Source: an uncultured Saprospiraceae bacterium
GTDB taxonomy: Bacteria > Bacteroidota > Bacteroidia > Chitinophagales > Saprospiraceae
Reading direction: 5' to 3'
NCBI GenBank assembly: GCA_938028705.1
Contig: CALIZI010000413.1
Location: forward strand, 1 to 38,423
DNA: 38,423 nucleotides
Position numbers and translations under genes: made by a program. The notes under the pieces are model-generated. The model was not told where the DNA came from and made no database searches. It saw only the letters and a list, made by a program, of their open reading frames with translations. Below, one piece after another: positions 1 through 10,900 of this stretch (positions are counted from its first letter, which is position 1; each line of letters starts with the position of its first letter).

Positions 1-130
1 TCCGTTCTAATCCGTTCTAATCCGTTCTAATCCGTTCTAATCCGTTCTAATCCGTTCTAATCCGTTCTAATCCGTTCTAATCCGTTCTAATCCGTTCTAA
101 TCCGTTCTAATCCGTTCTAATCCGTTCTAA
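1..130. repeat. Tandem array of a 10-bp unit, 13 copies
   Basis: Thirteen perfect head-to-tail copies of tccgttctaa run from the first base to 130, where the sequence changes to unique DNA. The array touches the window edge, so its true length is unknown. Ten bases is not a multiple of three, and the unit yields a stop in every forward frame (TAA) and every reverse frame (TAG), so it cannot be coding. Perfect identity between copies points to recent slippage or an active variable-number repeat. Function is unknown. Confidence 0.97.
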
Positions 131-445
131 TGGTTTAGAAAGGATAAAACGAGAACAAACAGAAACGGTAGCTACTATCAGACGATATTCCGATACCACA
201 CAGGTATGGTCAATCATGCACCATATCAACAGAATTACTATGCTTATTTTTTAACACTTAAACCACATTGTCTATGGAAAGAAACCTGTATGCCTGTACA
301 CCACCTCACATACACGCATACGCAAAAAACTCCCATAAAAAAACGCCGTGCAATTCTCGTAACAGGAGAACTACACGGCAAAGCAAGTGCAGTCAGTTGA
401 AAGGACTGCAATTCACTTTATTTAAAAACTTTTAAAATTAAGAAA
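131..445. other. Non-coding leader region upstream of the toxin gene
   Basis: No convincing gene lies between the decamer array and the lipoprotein gene at 446. A 64-codon open frame at 206-400 has no recognisable features and runs through both hairpins described separately, so I do not call it. I see no clear TAnnTTTG box here. Confidence 0.5.
345..409 (+). promoter_or_regulatory. Two consecutive hairpins ahead of the toxin gene
   Basis: The first hairpin pairs 345-358 with 366-379: a 14-position stem with two mismatches and a 7-nt loop. The second pairs gcagtc (389-394) with gactgc (404-409) and has a 9-nt loop. They end about 36 nt before the lipoprotein start. The first is not followed by a T-run. 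The second is followed by a loose T-rich stretch. They could terminate transcription from upstream or form a structured leader that controls the toxin gene. That role is inferred from position only. Confidence 0.45.
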
Positions 446-2422
446 ATGAATTTAAAAACATCTTTGAAAGCTAAAAAAAATATGCTTCCCTACTTCAAAT
501 TAACACTTTTGGTTGTAATTGCCTTGGTTTTTTCGATAACCGCCTGCAATGAAAGTGAAATACTATCAGTTGATAAACCGGTAACAGTATTGGAAACATC
601 GCAACTTTCAACACAAGAAGCCGATTTTTTCAGTGATGAAAAAATAAATGAATTTATAAATTTTCGCAATGATAGACTTGATAAAGGGAATGACGAGGAT
701 AGAACTTCATTCGAACGGTCAGTGAATGACACAAAAGAGTTTATTCGTAATTTGAATAAGCAAATGGAGTATAAATATATTGCCCATATTACTCAAACCG
801 TAGGCTATCCTGCATGGTCTGCAAGCTACGTTGCTGACGTAGAGAGTGGCGGAACAATAACCTTTGTACCTTTATTACAGTCAAACGGCGAAAATGTAAA
901 AGGACTTATATCGTACTACAGAGGGGCTGAAGAAGCAAGCTCATATAGTTTGGTTACAAGAAATCAAATAGCTATGACGGTAGAAGATGCTTATGACCAA
1001 AACTATAATTTTCTGACTCAAATATTTTATAAATTTGACAAAGAACTGTTTGAATATAAAGGAGAAGAATACAAAGAATGGGCAAACAGAAGCATTTGGA
1101 GTGATGGTGGAGAAGGCTGTTATAATCAATTACTTTGTCTTCTTGGCGATTATAATGGAGATTATGTATGTTATTCCTCATGTTCTTATGGATGTACAGA
1201 TCACATCTATGCATCCGGTATAGTTGACGAAGAAGAAGCTGATTGGTTGAATGGGCATTGTACTCATGCTCTTTATATTGATGCTTTTTTGGAAGATAAT
1301 AACGAACCGGATATTGCTCAAACCTTGCTTAGCGCAGCTATTTTAGGTCAATTGACACTTAGTGAATTGAGGTCACTTACTTTTACTCTTGATGATTTCT
1401 TGAATGACCCCGATATTGCTCCTTATGTTGATGTCATGTTATCTTTTGTGATAGAAAAAAACTTTGATTTAGAATCAATAGTTGCGTCAGAAGTTGTGGC
1501 TGAATTATCGGAAAATGACTTGTTATTCAATAATTATTCTGAAAGTGACGAAACGTTAGCTAATCAGATTATTTTTGATGCAGAAGCATGTTATGGTACA
1601 TTAACTGTACCTGTTTTTCATCTACACTATACAGGAAGAGTATATGAAGAATACACATATTTGACAGAAAGATGGAAAGTTGATAATCCGGGACAGACCT
1701 TAGGGAATTTGGAAAAAATGAGGTTGTTTTTAGAAGCTAAATGGAAACTGTTAAAAGGCACAACACATACGGTGTTAGATATATGTGGTCTGATACCTCT
1801 GATGGGTGAAGCATGTGACTTAACCAATGGTTTTATTTATCTTATTGAAGGAGATGGACTTAATGCAACACTTAGTTTCGGCGGTGCTATTCCTGTATAT
1901 GGCTGGGCTTCTACAGGAGCTAGATATGCAGTCTTAATTGGTAAAAATCTTAATAATGGATTTGAATACGCTTTGCGATATAAAAGACTTGCGAACGGAA
2001 CAATTGAGTTTAGAATTAGAGGAAATACTACCTTCAGACAAATTGTGGGAGTTACTGACGTAGCTGATGATGCTCATCATCTTATTCCGCAAGGCGAGTC
2101 AGCTCATGGTCTTGTACAGAGAGCTGCTAACGCCATAAATGACCATTGGCATTTACACATGCCCGACAATGGTCTGGCTGTAAAGAAATTTAACTTGAAC
2201 TATCCTGACGGTGTTCATGCCAATCATCCGAATTATAATAATCAAGTCAGAAACAAACTTACAGAAATTGAATCAGATTTAAAAAATCAGTATAATGTAA
2301 CTGATATAATAGACGTACCGGCAGATGCAGCTAGTGCAGCTTTACAAAATTTTCAAAATACATTAAGAACTTTGATAGAGAACAACCCCACAACTAAAAT
2401 TAATGATTTAGTCATTCCGTAA
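446..2422 (+). CDS. Lipoprotein polymorphic toxin with C-terminal AHH-type nuclease domain
   Basis: This is a 658-residue exported protein. The N-terminus has a basic region, a hydrophobic core and an ITAC lipobox with Cys34, so it should be an acylated lipoprotein. Met13 (position 482) is an alternative start that keeps the signal. Residues 35 to about 390 match nothing I recognise. Around residues 440-510 a hydrophobic stretch with GLIPLMGEACDL and a GDGLNA element resembles the pre-toxin modules of polymorphic toxins. The C-terminus from about residue 540 has DDAHHLIPQGESA (A543-H544-H545), then DNGLAV, then GVHANHPNYN. This is the arrangement of the AHH family in the HNH/EndoVII nuclease superfamily, in which the histidines are catalytic or metal-binding. 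The next gene starts 2 nt after the stop, and three immunity-like genes follow. The nuclease assignment rests on motifs. A lipoprotein route for toxin delivery is inferred, and no Rhs, PAAR or T9SS signal is visible. Confidence 0.82.
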   Translation: MNLKTSLKAKKNMLPYFKLTLLVVIALVFSITACNESEILSVDKPVTVLETSQLSTQEADFFSDEKINEFINFRNDRLDKGNDEDRTSFERSVNDTKEFIRNLNKQMEYKYIAHITQTVGYPAWSASYVADVESGGTITFVPLLQSNGENVKGLISYYRGAEEASSYSLVTRNQIAMTVEDAYDQNYNFLTQIFYKFDKELFEYKGEEYKEWANRSIWSDGGEGCYNQLLCLLGDYNGDYVCYSSCSYGCTDHIYASGIVDEEEADWLNGHCTHALYIDAFLEDNNEPDIAQTLLSAAILGQLTLSELRSLTFTLDDFLNDPDIAPYVDVMLSFVIEKNFDLESIVASEVVAELSENDLLFNNYSESDETLANQIIFDAEACYGTLTVPVFHLHYTGRVYEEYTYLTERWKVDNPGQTLGNLEKMRLFLEAKWKLLKGTTHTVLDICGLIPLMGEACDLTNGFIYLIEGDGLNATLSFGGAIPVYGWASTGARYAVLIGKNLNNGFEYALRYKRLANGTIEFRIRGNTTFRQIVGVTDVADDAHHLIPQGESAHGLVQRAANAINDHWHLHMPDNGLAVKKFNLNYPDGVHANHPNYNNQVRNKLTEIESDLKNQYNVTDIIDVPADAASAALQNFQNTLRTLIENNPTTKINDLVIP

Positions 2423-2424
2423 TT

Positions 2425-3156
2425 ATGAAACTTTACTATCTGAAGCATTCCGGTGATGTAAAAGTAGTTGGTGCATCTCCACAGTTGCAATTTAGCAATT
2501 CCCGTAATCCTGACTACAATATTCATGCTGATTATTCTGCCAGTAGAATTTCTAGTGCCCGAAACGTATCAGATAATATCCGACTACCGACACTGGAGAC
2601 TACTCCTCATTGTAAGGTAACTGATTATATGTCATATTCTGGTGCCGGTAGTTCTGAATTGATGATATTTAGAAATACGATTGAGTTAAATCCTTCAACC
2701 ATCAAGATAGATAAATTTGAACAACAACGTATTCAGGTTTTTCATAAACAAAAATTACTTAATTTCATAGCTGTTCATTTTATACAAAGTCGAGACATTA
2801 TCAATTGGGAAAATTCTCTTTTTGCTATTGTCCGTAAAGACGACTACATTTTTGAAGGGCAAAAGCAAATTTGGAATGAACTAAAAGAAATAAAATTTGA
2901 TAATGAAGAGGAATATTGGAAGTGGCGTAGAAGCCAAAAAGAGCAGAATGTCACTCTTGTTAAAAAACATTTAAGCATTGCTAATATTAAATGGAGTTTA
3001 TTCCGTTCTCCTTCTCCTCTATATGGTTACTTATGTACTGAAAATTTTATTAAGTACACTGAGGAAAAAAAGATTACTGGTATTACATTTGAGAAAGTGA
3101 AATTGGATTTTAGAGATACTATTGTTGAAACAAAATCAAAAGACATTGAACTGTGA
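2425..3156 (+). CDS. Putative immunity protein 1 (Imm43/DUF1629-like)
   Basis: This 243-residue protein has no signal peptide and is predicted cytoplasmic. Its ATG lies 2 nt after the toxin stop, so the two are almost certainly co-transcribed and translationally coupled. The layout matches the two following genes: an MKxYYL start, a KVTDYM element after about 60 residues where siblings have KLTDVL or KITDMI, a NWENSLFAI segment, and a C-terminal GYLCTENFIKYTE....ITGITFEKV tail. The tail resembles the GYFISEKLK...GITGIEF pattern of Imm43/DUF1629-type immunity proteins. Expected role: binding and blocking the upstream nuclease inside the producer cell. The family call comes from recalled patterns. 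The immunity role is inferred from context. Confidence 0.65.
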   Translation: MKLYYLKHSGDVKVVGASPQLQFSNSRNPDYNIHADYSASRISSARNVSDNIRLPTLETTPHCKVTDYMSYSGAGSSELMIFRNTIELNPSTIKIDKFEQQRIQVFHKQKLLNFIAVHFIQSRDIINWENSLFAIVRKDDYIFEGQKQIWNELKEIKFDNEEEYWKWRRSQKEQNVTLVKKHLSIANIKWSLFRSPSPLYGYLCTENFIKYTEEKKITGITFEKVKLDFRDTIVETKSKDIEL

Positions 3157-3199
3157 CTAACGGCTTTTTTCTGTTTATACTTGAAAATATAATAGATAC

Positions 3200-3913
3200 A
3201 TGACTTCTTCTAAGTATTATAAGGTTTCGACCGAATGGAGATTAGAAGTAAAAGGAGTTGAGCACCAGTTATCGGTGCTCAACCCTTTTTACGATTTTCA
3301 AATGGATTATTCCTATCAAAAAACCCCACTAACAGGTAAAATCCCAGACCATATTTATTTTCCCGTATTTAAATTACACCAAGATGCTAAATTAACTGAT
3401 GTCTTATCAAAAGACGTAAGTGGGGCAGGTTTTAAAGTGTATTCAGAAAAGCTTATTCGGATTGTTGAAGAATTAAATACTCATCAATATAGTACAAGAA
3501 AAATAATGATTATTTCTGGGGCAAAAACAATAGACAACTATTATGCTTTTCACTTCAATGATATTATTGAAGGGCAAGAAATAGACTGGCAGAAAAGTTT
3601 ATTTTCTATTCGTAACAGTATCGATTGGAGTGATAGAAATTCAAATAAAACCAAAAAAGAGTTGGAGGAAATTAAGTTTGACAACTGTGAAAGTTATAAA
3701 ATGAAAAAAGCAGAGCTAAAGAGTCAAGGAGATAAGTTTATGGTTGCCCGAAAAAAATTATTCATCTCAGAAGATTACAACTATGACCTTTCAAGTCATG
3801 TGGGATTATTAGATGGTCTAATATGTTCGCAGAAATTTAAAAGAACAATTGAGGACAATAAAGTTATCGGACTACGGTTTACTCCTTTAAGGTTAGAGTA
3901 TGATTTAGTATGA
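3200..3913 (+). CDS. Putative immunity protein 2 (Imm43/DUF1629-like paralogue)
   Basis: This is a 237-residue predicted cytoplasmic protein, 43 nt after the previous stop with no terminator hairpin between them. It shares with the preceding protein a DWQKSLFSI segment (NWENSLFAI there) and an EIKFDN element, and with both siblings the AKLTDVL element and a C-terminal G-x-x-x-S/T-x-x-F/L-K pattern. Overall identity looks low, so this is an old or fast-diverging duplication. Its stop overlaps the next start (ATGA at 3910-3913), which supports one operon. It could neutralise the same toxin, related toxins from neighbours, or be an orphan immunity gene kept from a lost toxin. Confidence 0.62.
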   Translation: MTSSKYYKVSTEWRLEVKGVEHQLSVLNPFYDFQMDYSYQKTPLTGKIPDHIYFPVFKLHQDAKLTDVLSKDVSGAGFKVYSEKLIRIVEELNTHQYSTRKIMIISGAKTIDNYYAFHFNDIIEGQEIDWQKSLFSIRNSIDWSDRNSNKTKKELEEIKFDNCESYKMKKAELKSQGDKFMVARKKLFISEDYNYDLSSHVGLLDGLICSQKFKRTIEDNKVIGLRFTPLRLEYDLV

Positions 3914-4608
3914 AATATTATAAAATCATCAATGAAATAGAGCCAAAGATAACAGGAGTGAAAGGTGGAGAATGTCAAATTAATGTTATGGTAGAGCCTT
4001 ATGATTATAATGCTTATAACTCTATAAGGCAGATTACTGGAATTTCACTGGAATTGGACTTTGAACCTGACTTGAATGCTCAGTTATTAAGAAAGCGAGC
4101 AAAAATAACTGATATGATTTCATCGGAAAGAATAAACTCACTAGCATGTAAATTACTTAGCCAAAGATTTATTGAGTTCTTGTCCACGTTCAATTTGCCT
4201 AAGTATAAAACTTATTTGGCACCTATGGCAAAAGAGGTAAAAGGAGAATACAAGTGGTATCACTCTCATTACCTTTTTATGCTTGTTGAAACGGCTAATA
4301 CTTTGATAGATTTCAAGCAGTCCGAATTCGTACTCAAACCTTTAATTTATGACCCTACAGTAGCTTGGATACAAGTTGAGGTAGGTAGTTGTGAAGATTT
4401 ATATACTCATTTACAGCCAAGACCTTTTAAAAAGGGAGCAAAACGCATCCATGCAACAAAAATTGTATTTAGACCTGAAATGAAATTTGACATGATTCGA
4501 TTACACCGACTTGATGGTTATTTTATTTCTGAACATCTTAAGAATATGATACAACAAGAAGCTTATACAGGTATGCGCTTTGAACCGGCAGAAAATATCA
4601 TAGTATAG
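3910..4608 (+). CDS. Putative immunity protein 3 (Imm43/DUF1629-like paralogue)
   Basis: This is a 232-residue predicted cytoplasmic protein whose start overlaps the previous stop by 4 nt. Of the three it fits the family pattern best: MKYYKI start, PYDYNAYNS near residue 35, AKITDMI near residue 70, NLPKYKTYLAPM, a YKWYHSHYLF segment, and a C-terminal RLDGYFISEHLKNMI followed by YTGMRFEP. This is the usual Imm43/DUF1629-like series. It is the last gene before a strong terminator at 4638-4685, which closes the toxin-immunity transcription unit. Confidence 0.68.
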   Translation: MKYYKIINEIEPKITGVKGGECQINVMVEPYDYNAYNSIRQITGISLELDFEPDLNAQLLRKRAKITDMISSERINSLACKLLSQRFIEFLSTFNLPKYKTYLAPMAKEVKGEYKWYHSHYLFMLVETANTLIDFKQSEFVLKPLIYDPTVAWIQVEVGSCEDLYTHLQPRPFKKGAKRIHATKIVFRPEMKFDMIRLHRLDGYFISEHLKNMIQQEAYTGMRFEPAENIIV

Positions 4609-4637
4609 TCTCTCATCTAAGGTGAGTAGATTTCGTC

Positions 4638-4685
4638 AAAAAATCGTTACATTTATATTTTTTTAATATAATGTAACGATTTTTT
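4638..4685 (+). terminator. Strong terminator closing the toxin-immunity operon
   Basis: The perfect 15-bp inverted repeat aaaaaatcgttacat (4638-4652) / atgtaacgatttttt (4671-4685) has an 18-nt AT-rich loop and ends in a T-run. The A-run on the left arm would allow it to work in both directions. It lies 30 nt after the last immunity gene. Confidence 0.85.
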
Positions 4686-4900
4686 GTATAAATGAATGTA
4701 TAACATAAAACAACAAAAATACATTCTTTTGTTGTTTAATCCCCAAACATCCCTTAACTTAACCCTCTCAAACACACGCTTTACACTTTCCCTACCTAAA
4801 AGAATTTAATATATATTTTTTTCAATACTATTGTGAACACTGATAATCAAATAATTATCGGTACTCCTTCAATATAATGATTCATCAACCAACTCAAGCT

Positions 4901-7900
4901 ATGAAACACATATACGTTTTCTTGCTACTCCTTTCATGTTCATTCATGGGTCTTAATAATGCCAATGCCAGTGAAAACCCACCATGCGATGCGGTCATAC
5001 TCACCTCCGACCAACTCGAAGTCTGCGACAATTTCTTTATGATTTCCGCACAAGCCCCCGAAAGCAATGAAACCGGATTTTGGACAGGACCGTCCAATAC
5101 CTCCTTCGTAGATGCCAACGACCCTAGCACCTTCATTACCAATATGGCTCCCGGACCCAATGTGATTACGTGGTCTATCGAGGATGCTAGTGGTACGGTC
5201 TGCGATGTTGCCACCATTACCCTCATCAACAATGAAGTCACCACCACACCCGTCATCACCACGCTCAACAATCAGGAAGTATGTGATGAAAACGGCTTTC
5301 AGCTTGCCGCCAACACTTCCCTCAATCCCAATGAGGTCGGTTCATGGTCAGCCAATAATGCTTCGGTCACTTTTTCGCCAAATATCAATGACCCCAATGC
5401 CACCGCCAACAACCTTGTAGCGGGTAATAATGTCATCTTTTGGACGATAGAAAAAGCCGGATGCTCTGCCAATCCCGCTTCCATTACGGTGGTCAATAAT
5501 GAAGTCACCACCGAGCCGGAAATAGAACCCATCTCCATACTCGTTAGTTGTCAGACCAATGGCTTTGAAGGCATCTTTGCCAACCTCAACAACCAACTCG
5601 TTCCCGGCGAAACAGGCACTTGGTCGGGTCCGGGATTGACTTTTTCACCCAATTCCGAATCGCCTACTGTCAGCGGCTTGCAGCCCGGAGACAACACCCT
5701 GACATGGACAATTTCGCGCGGCGGATGTCCGGTAAAATCCACATCCGTTACATTGGTCAACGATATGGTCATGACCGATGCTGCGATTGTCACTCCAGCC
5801 CAAGAGGTCTGTGATGCCGATAATTTTTCCATACAAGCCAACACGCCCGCCAACGGCGAAACAGGCACATGGAGCGGACCCGCCGGAGTTGTCTTCACAG
5901 CCCCCAATAGCCCGACGACTACCGTTAATAATTTAATTCCCGGTGACAATGAAATTTGCTGGACAATCTCGCGTGGCAATTGCCCACCCACTCAGGCTTG
6001 TGTTATGATTACCAATAATGAAGTAACGAGCGTCTCTGCCATCAGTACAGCGAGCGGACAAGAAGTGTGTGATGAAAATGGTTTTATGATTTCCGCTAAT
6101 ACACCTGCCAATGGCGAAACAGGCACATGGAGCGGACCCGCCGGAGTCACTTTTGTGCCCGATGCCAATTCGCCGAATGCTACCGTAAATGGTTTGCCCT
6201 CCGGTACAAGCACCTTATGTTGGACAATCACACGCGGAAATTGTGACGATACAGCGAGTGAATCTTGTATTGATGTCATTAATAATGAAGTAACGAGTGT
6301 TTCAGCAATTAGTACAGCGAGTGGACAGGAAGTTTGTGATGAAAATGGTTTTATGATTTCCGCCAATACACCTGCTAATGGCGAAACCGGAACATGGAGC
6401 GGACCCGCCGGAGTGACATTTGTACCCGATGCCAATACTCCAAATGCTACCGTAAATGATTTGCCTTCCGGTACAAGCACTTTGTGTTGGACGATTACAC
6501 GCGGTGGATGCGACGATACAGCAAGTGAATCCTGTATTGATGTCATTAATAATGAAGTAACAAGCGTTTCCGCAATTAGTACAGCCAATGGAGAAGAAGT
6601 GTGTGATGAAAATGGTTTTATGGTTGCTGCGAATACACCTGCCAATGGCGAAACCGGAACATGGAGTGGACCCGCCGGAGTGACTTTTGTTCCCAATGCC
6701 AATGCTCCGAATGCTACGGTGAATGGTTTGCCTTCGGGTACAAGCACTTTATGTTGGACAATTACACGCGGTGGATGCGACGATACGGCAAGTGAATCCT
6801 GTATTGATGTCATGAATAATGAAGTCCTGACCCAAGCGGCAATAGCCACTGCTACGGGGCAGGAAACCTGCGATGCCTCAACATTTACCTTAGAAGGTAA
6901 TGCCCCTCAAGGTAACGAAACCGGAACATGGAGCGGACCCGCCGGAGTCACTTTCGACCCCAATGCCAACTCACCCACAGCCACACCCGTTAATCTGCCG
7001 CTTGGTACAAATACCCTTACTTGGACGATTAGCAACGGCGGCTGTCCGGCAAGTTCGGCAAGCATTACTGTAATAAATAATGAACCTACTGCGCCTTCAA
7101 TTTCCACAGCAGGCGGACAGGCAATATGCGATATTGAATCATTTGCGCTTGACGCAAATACACCCGCGGCAGGCGAAACCGGAACTTGGACAGGTCCGGC
7201 AGGTGTGGTTTATTCACCCAATGCCAATTCACCAAGTGTGACGGTCAGCAATTTGCCACCGGGCAATAACGATTTTACATGGACAATAACACAGGGAGGA
7301 TGTAGTCTTTCGGATGTGGTGACGGTCACGACATACAGCACGCCTTCAAGCACCATTACCATTTCGGAAGTAACAACGGTGGACGGCAACGACGGTGCAA
7401 TAGCTATCTGCATCACCGGCGGTACTTCGCCATATAATGTCACTTGGATGCCCAACGAAGGCAACCTCAATCCCGTCTCCGGTCCTTGCGATGCCAATTT
7501 TGAAATATCCGGTTTGACCGAAGATACTTATACCATATTTATAGAAGACATGAATGGCTGTTCCGATACCATTCCCGATGTGGAGGTCAACGGACCCGTT
7601 TGTGATGACTTCAACATTGGACTCGTAACAGCGGTAGCCGAAACCTGCAACGATACGCAAGACGGCTCTATCACCATTGAAGTCTTGGGCGCAGTGGGCG
7701 ATGTCACTTATACCATAGGCAACGGCATTGATGATGTCACGACCTCCGACAATCCTTATACTTTTGCAAATTTACCAGCAGGGTCGTATAATATTTTTGT
7801 ACAAGATGAACGACTTTGTCCTGATTCATATATTAGCAATCCGGTGATTGTCACCGAACCCGATCCGCTGACGGTTTCTACATCAGTGACGGATTTGAGT

Positions 7901-10900
7901 ACGATTGGTGGCTCCGATGGTGCGGTTTGTATTACGGTACAAGGTGGAACCGCACCTTATACCGTCACGTCAGATTGTGGTACGGTGGTGACGGGCGCAG
8001 GTACCTGTGGCGGCGATTTTCACATTCCCAACTTAGCGGATGTCACTTGCGATATTACGATAGTAGATGCTTCGGGCGAATGTACCGTTATGACCTCCGC
8101 TACGGTCAGTCCGCCGACCTGCGATTTGAGTATTGACGGCGCACCTGTGATTTCAGAAGTGAATTGTTTTAATGGCAATGACGGTAGTATTACGGTTAAT
8201 GCATCGAGTGCGGGCGGCGGTATTCAGTATTCAATTGATGGTGGAATGACCTTTATGACAGGGGCAAGTCCGCTTACTTTTGATAACCTTCCGGCAGGTA
8301 CATACAACCTCGTTTTACAAGATGCCCTTAATTGTACCACGAGCTACTCTGATAATCCGATTGTACTGGCAAATCCCGCAGAATTTATCATTACATCCGA
8401 TACAACGCGTGTGACTACGGTAGGTGGCAATGACGGTATTATAGATATTTGTATCAATGGCGGTACACCAAATTACACCGTTACTTATACGCCCAATACA
8501 GGTTTTCTGACTAGTGTGCAAGGTAATTGTGATGCAAATTATCAAATATTAGGATTGATTGAACAGGAATATACGATTACAGTAGAGGATGCTAATGGCT
8601 GTACAGAAATCTTTAATGTATTGGTGGAAGGACCGGATTGTTCCGCATTTGCAATAGGGCAAGTGACCACCACCAATGAATCTTGCGACGACTCCGAAGA
8701 CGGTAGTATTACCGTTGAAGTCTTGGGCGCGATAGGCGAAATTACTTACTCTATTGGTAATGGCATTGGCGATGTGGTTACCAATCAGACACCTTATACA
8801 TTTACCGATTTATCCGAAGGAGAATATATTGTTTTTGTACAAGATGAAGTCGGTTGTTCCAATTCATATATTAGTAATCCGGTGATAGTTACTGCGCCGG
8901 ATGCTTTGTCATTGACAGCGGATTTGACACAAGTTTCTACCTTAGGCGGCAGCGACGGCGAGATTGACATCTGTATAACGGGCGGAACAGGACCTTATAC
9001 CGCAACGATAAACGGTATGGCACAATCGAGTACGAGTGGTACATGTGATGGAAATTTTTTATTTAATAATTTATCGGCAGACGAATATGAAATTATTATA
9101 ACGGATGCAAACGGTTGTGTGATTACCACGAATCAAACCCTGAATGACCCTTCCTGTGTATTGGATGTGGCGACAGTCAGTACCACGCCCGCCTCTTGTA
9201 ATGGTGTGGCTGACGGTACGATTACCGTCACAGCGACCAGTGATAATCCGCCGATTGAATATTCAATTAATGGTGTAGATTTCCAAACGTCAAATGTCTT
9301 TACAGGGCTTGCTGCCGGAGATTATAATGTGGCGATACAAGATAATGTAAATTGTTCGGCAGGTTTTAATAATAATCCTGTTACTGTGGAAGAACCGGAT
9401 GCTTTGGATGTGATACCTACGGTGCTGAATGTCACCACATTAGGCGGTAGCAACGGGCAGATACTCTTGTGTATCAATGGCGGTACACCTGATTTTACGG
9501 TAGGCATTGACCCGCCCGGAACCGTCACTGAAGTCATGGGTACTTGCGATGCAAATTTTGAAATAACCGATTTAGCACAAGGAGATTATACTGTAAATAT
9601 CATGGATGCGAATGGCTGTACAGTCGTCATTGATACGTTGGTAGATGAACCGAATTGTGCGGATTTTATGGTAGAAACGGTGAACCCGACAGACAATAGT
9701 TGTAATGTCAGTAGCCAACCAAATCCGAGCCTTGACGGTACGATTGAAATTATCGTGACGGGCGGTGTGCCACCTTACGATTATTCGATTTTCGGCGGTG
9801 CCAATCCTATTAATTTTGCGGATACTTCCTACCTTTTTACAGGTTTAAATGTGGGTACATACACCATACAAGTCACTGACGCAGGAGGTTGTAGCGTGGG
9901 TTTTGCCAATACGATTGAGATAGGCGAACCCGTCTTGTTGGTCGCGCCGCCTACGGTGATAGAACCAAGTGTCGTCGGTGGTAGCGATGGCGAAATTTGT
10001 CTGAGTCCGTCGGGTGGTATTCCGCCTTATGTGGTGACAGCGAGTTGCGGAACGGTCATTGCAGGTCCGGGTCCGCAATGTGGCGGTGATTTCCACATCA
10101 CCGGACTTTCGGCAGGTCAATGCGACATCCTTGTAACCGATGCCAACCTGTGTGAGGCAAGCGGTACAATCATTCTGATGGACCCACCTTGCGACCAATT
10201 TGGTATCTCGGCGGTCAGCTCCGAAAATGCTTGCGACGGTGTAGCCGATGGCGAAATTACGATAAATATCATGGGCGGTATTCCGCCTTATGTCTATTCC
10301 GTTGATGGCGGTACGACGACCGAAACCAGCAACGACCAATCTTATACCTTTACGGGATTGGGTGCAGGAACTTACGATATTTTTGTATCGGATATGGTCT
10401 TGTGTACAGAGGATTATGCCGACCAAATCATCATAGAAGAACTCCCCGCAGTCGATATAGATGCAGGTGATGATGTGACGATAGAAATAGGTTTGGATGT
10501 CATGCTCGAAGCCACTTCCACACAAACAGGTACTTACGAATGGACACCCGCAGATGATTTGGACGACCCATTTTCTGCCACACCAACCGCCACACCCACC
10601 GAAGTAGGTGATATTACTTATCAAGTCACGATTACTACGCCCGACGGCTGTACCGCCACCGATGACATCACGATTACGGTAGAAGATAACAGTACGATAA
10701 CCGTTCCGACAGGCTTTACGCCAAATGGCGATGGCACGAATGATACGTTCTTTCCGGTCATCAATGGCAATGTCGATATACTGTCCTTCACCGTATGGAA
10801 TCGCTGGGGCGAAAAAGTCTATGACAATCCAAACCCGCCGGGATGGGATGGTTCATATAAAGGTACTGACCAACCACTGAGTTCTTTTGTGTATCTGATG

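Noticed and set aside
1-130. CRISPR array
   Set aside because: The repeats are 10 bp and directly adjacent, with no spacers.
206-400. 64-codon open frame upstream of the toxin gene
   Set aside because: It has no signal, domain or biased composition and runs through two hairpins. More likely leader DNA.
5992-6849. 285-codon antisense open frame inside the adhesin gene
   Set aside because: It mirrors the 267-bp repeats and is open only because of the codon bias of the sense strand.
9845-10624. 259-codon antisense open frame near the end of the adhesin gene
   Set aside because: It lies wholly within a well-supported coding region and has no domain-like features.
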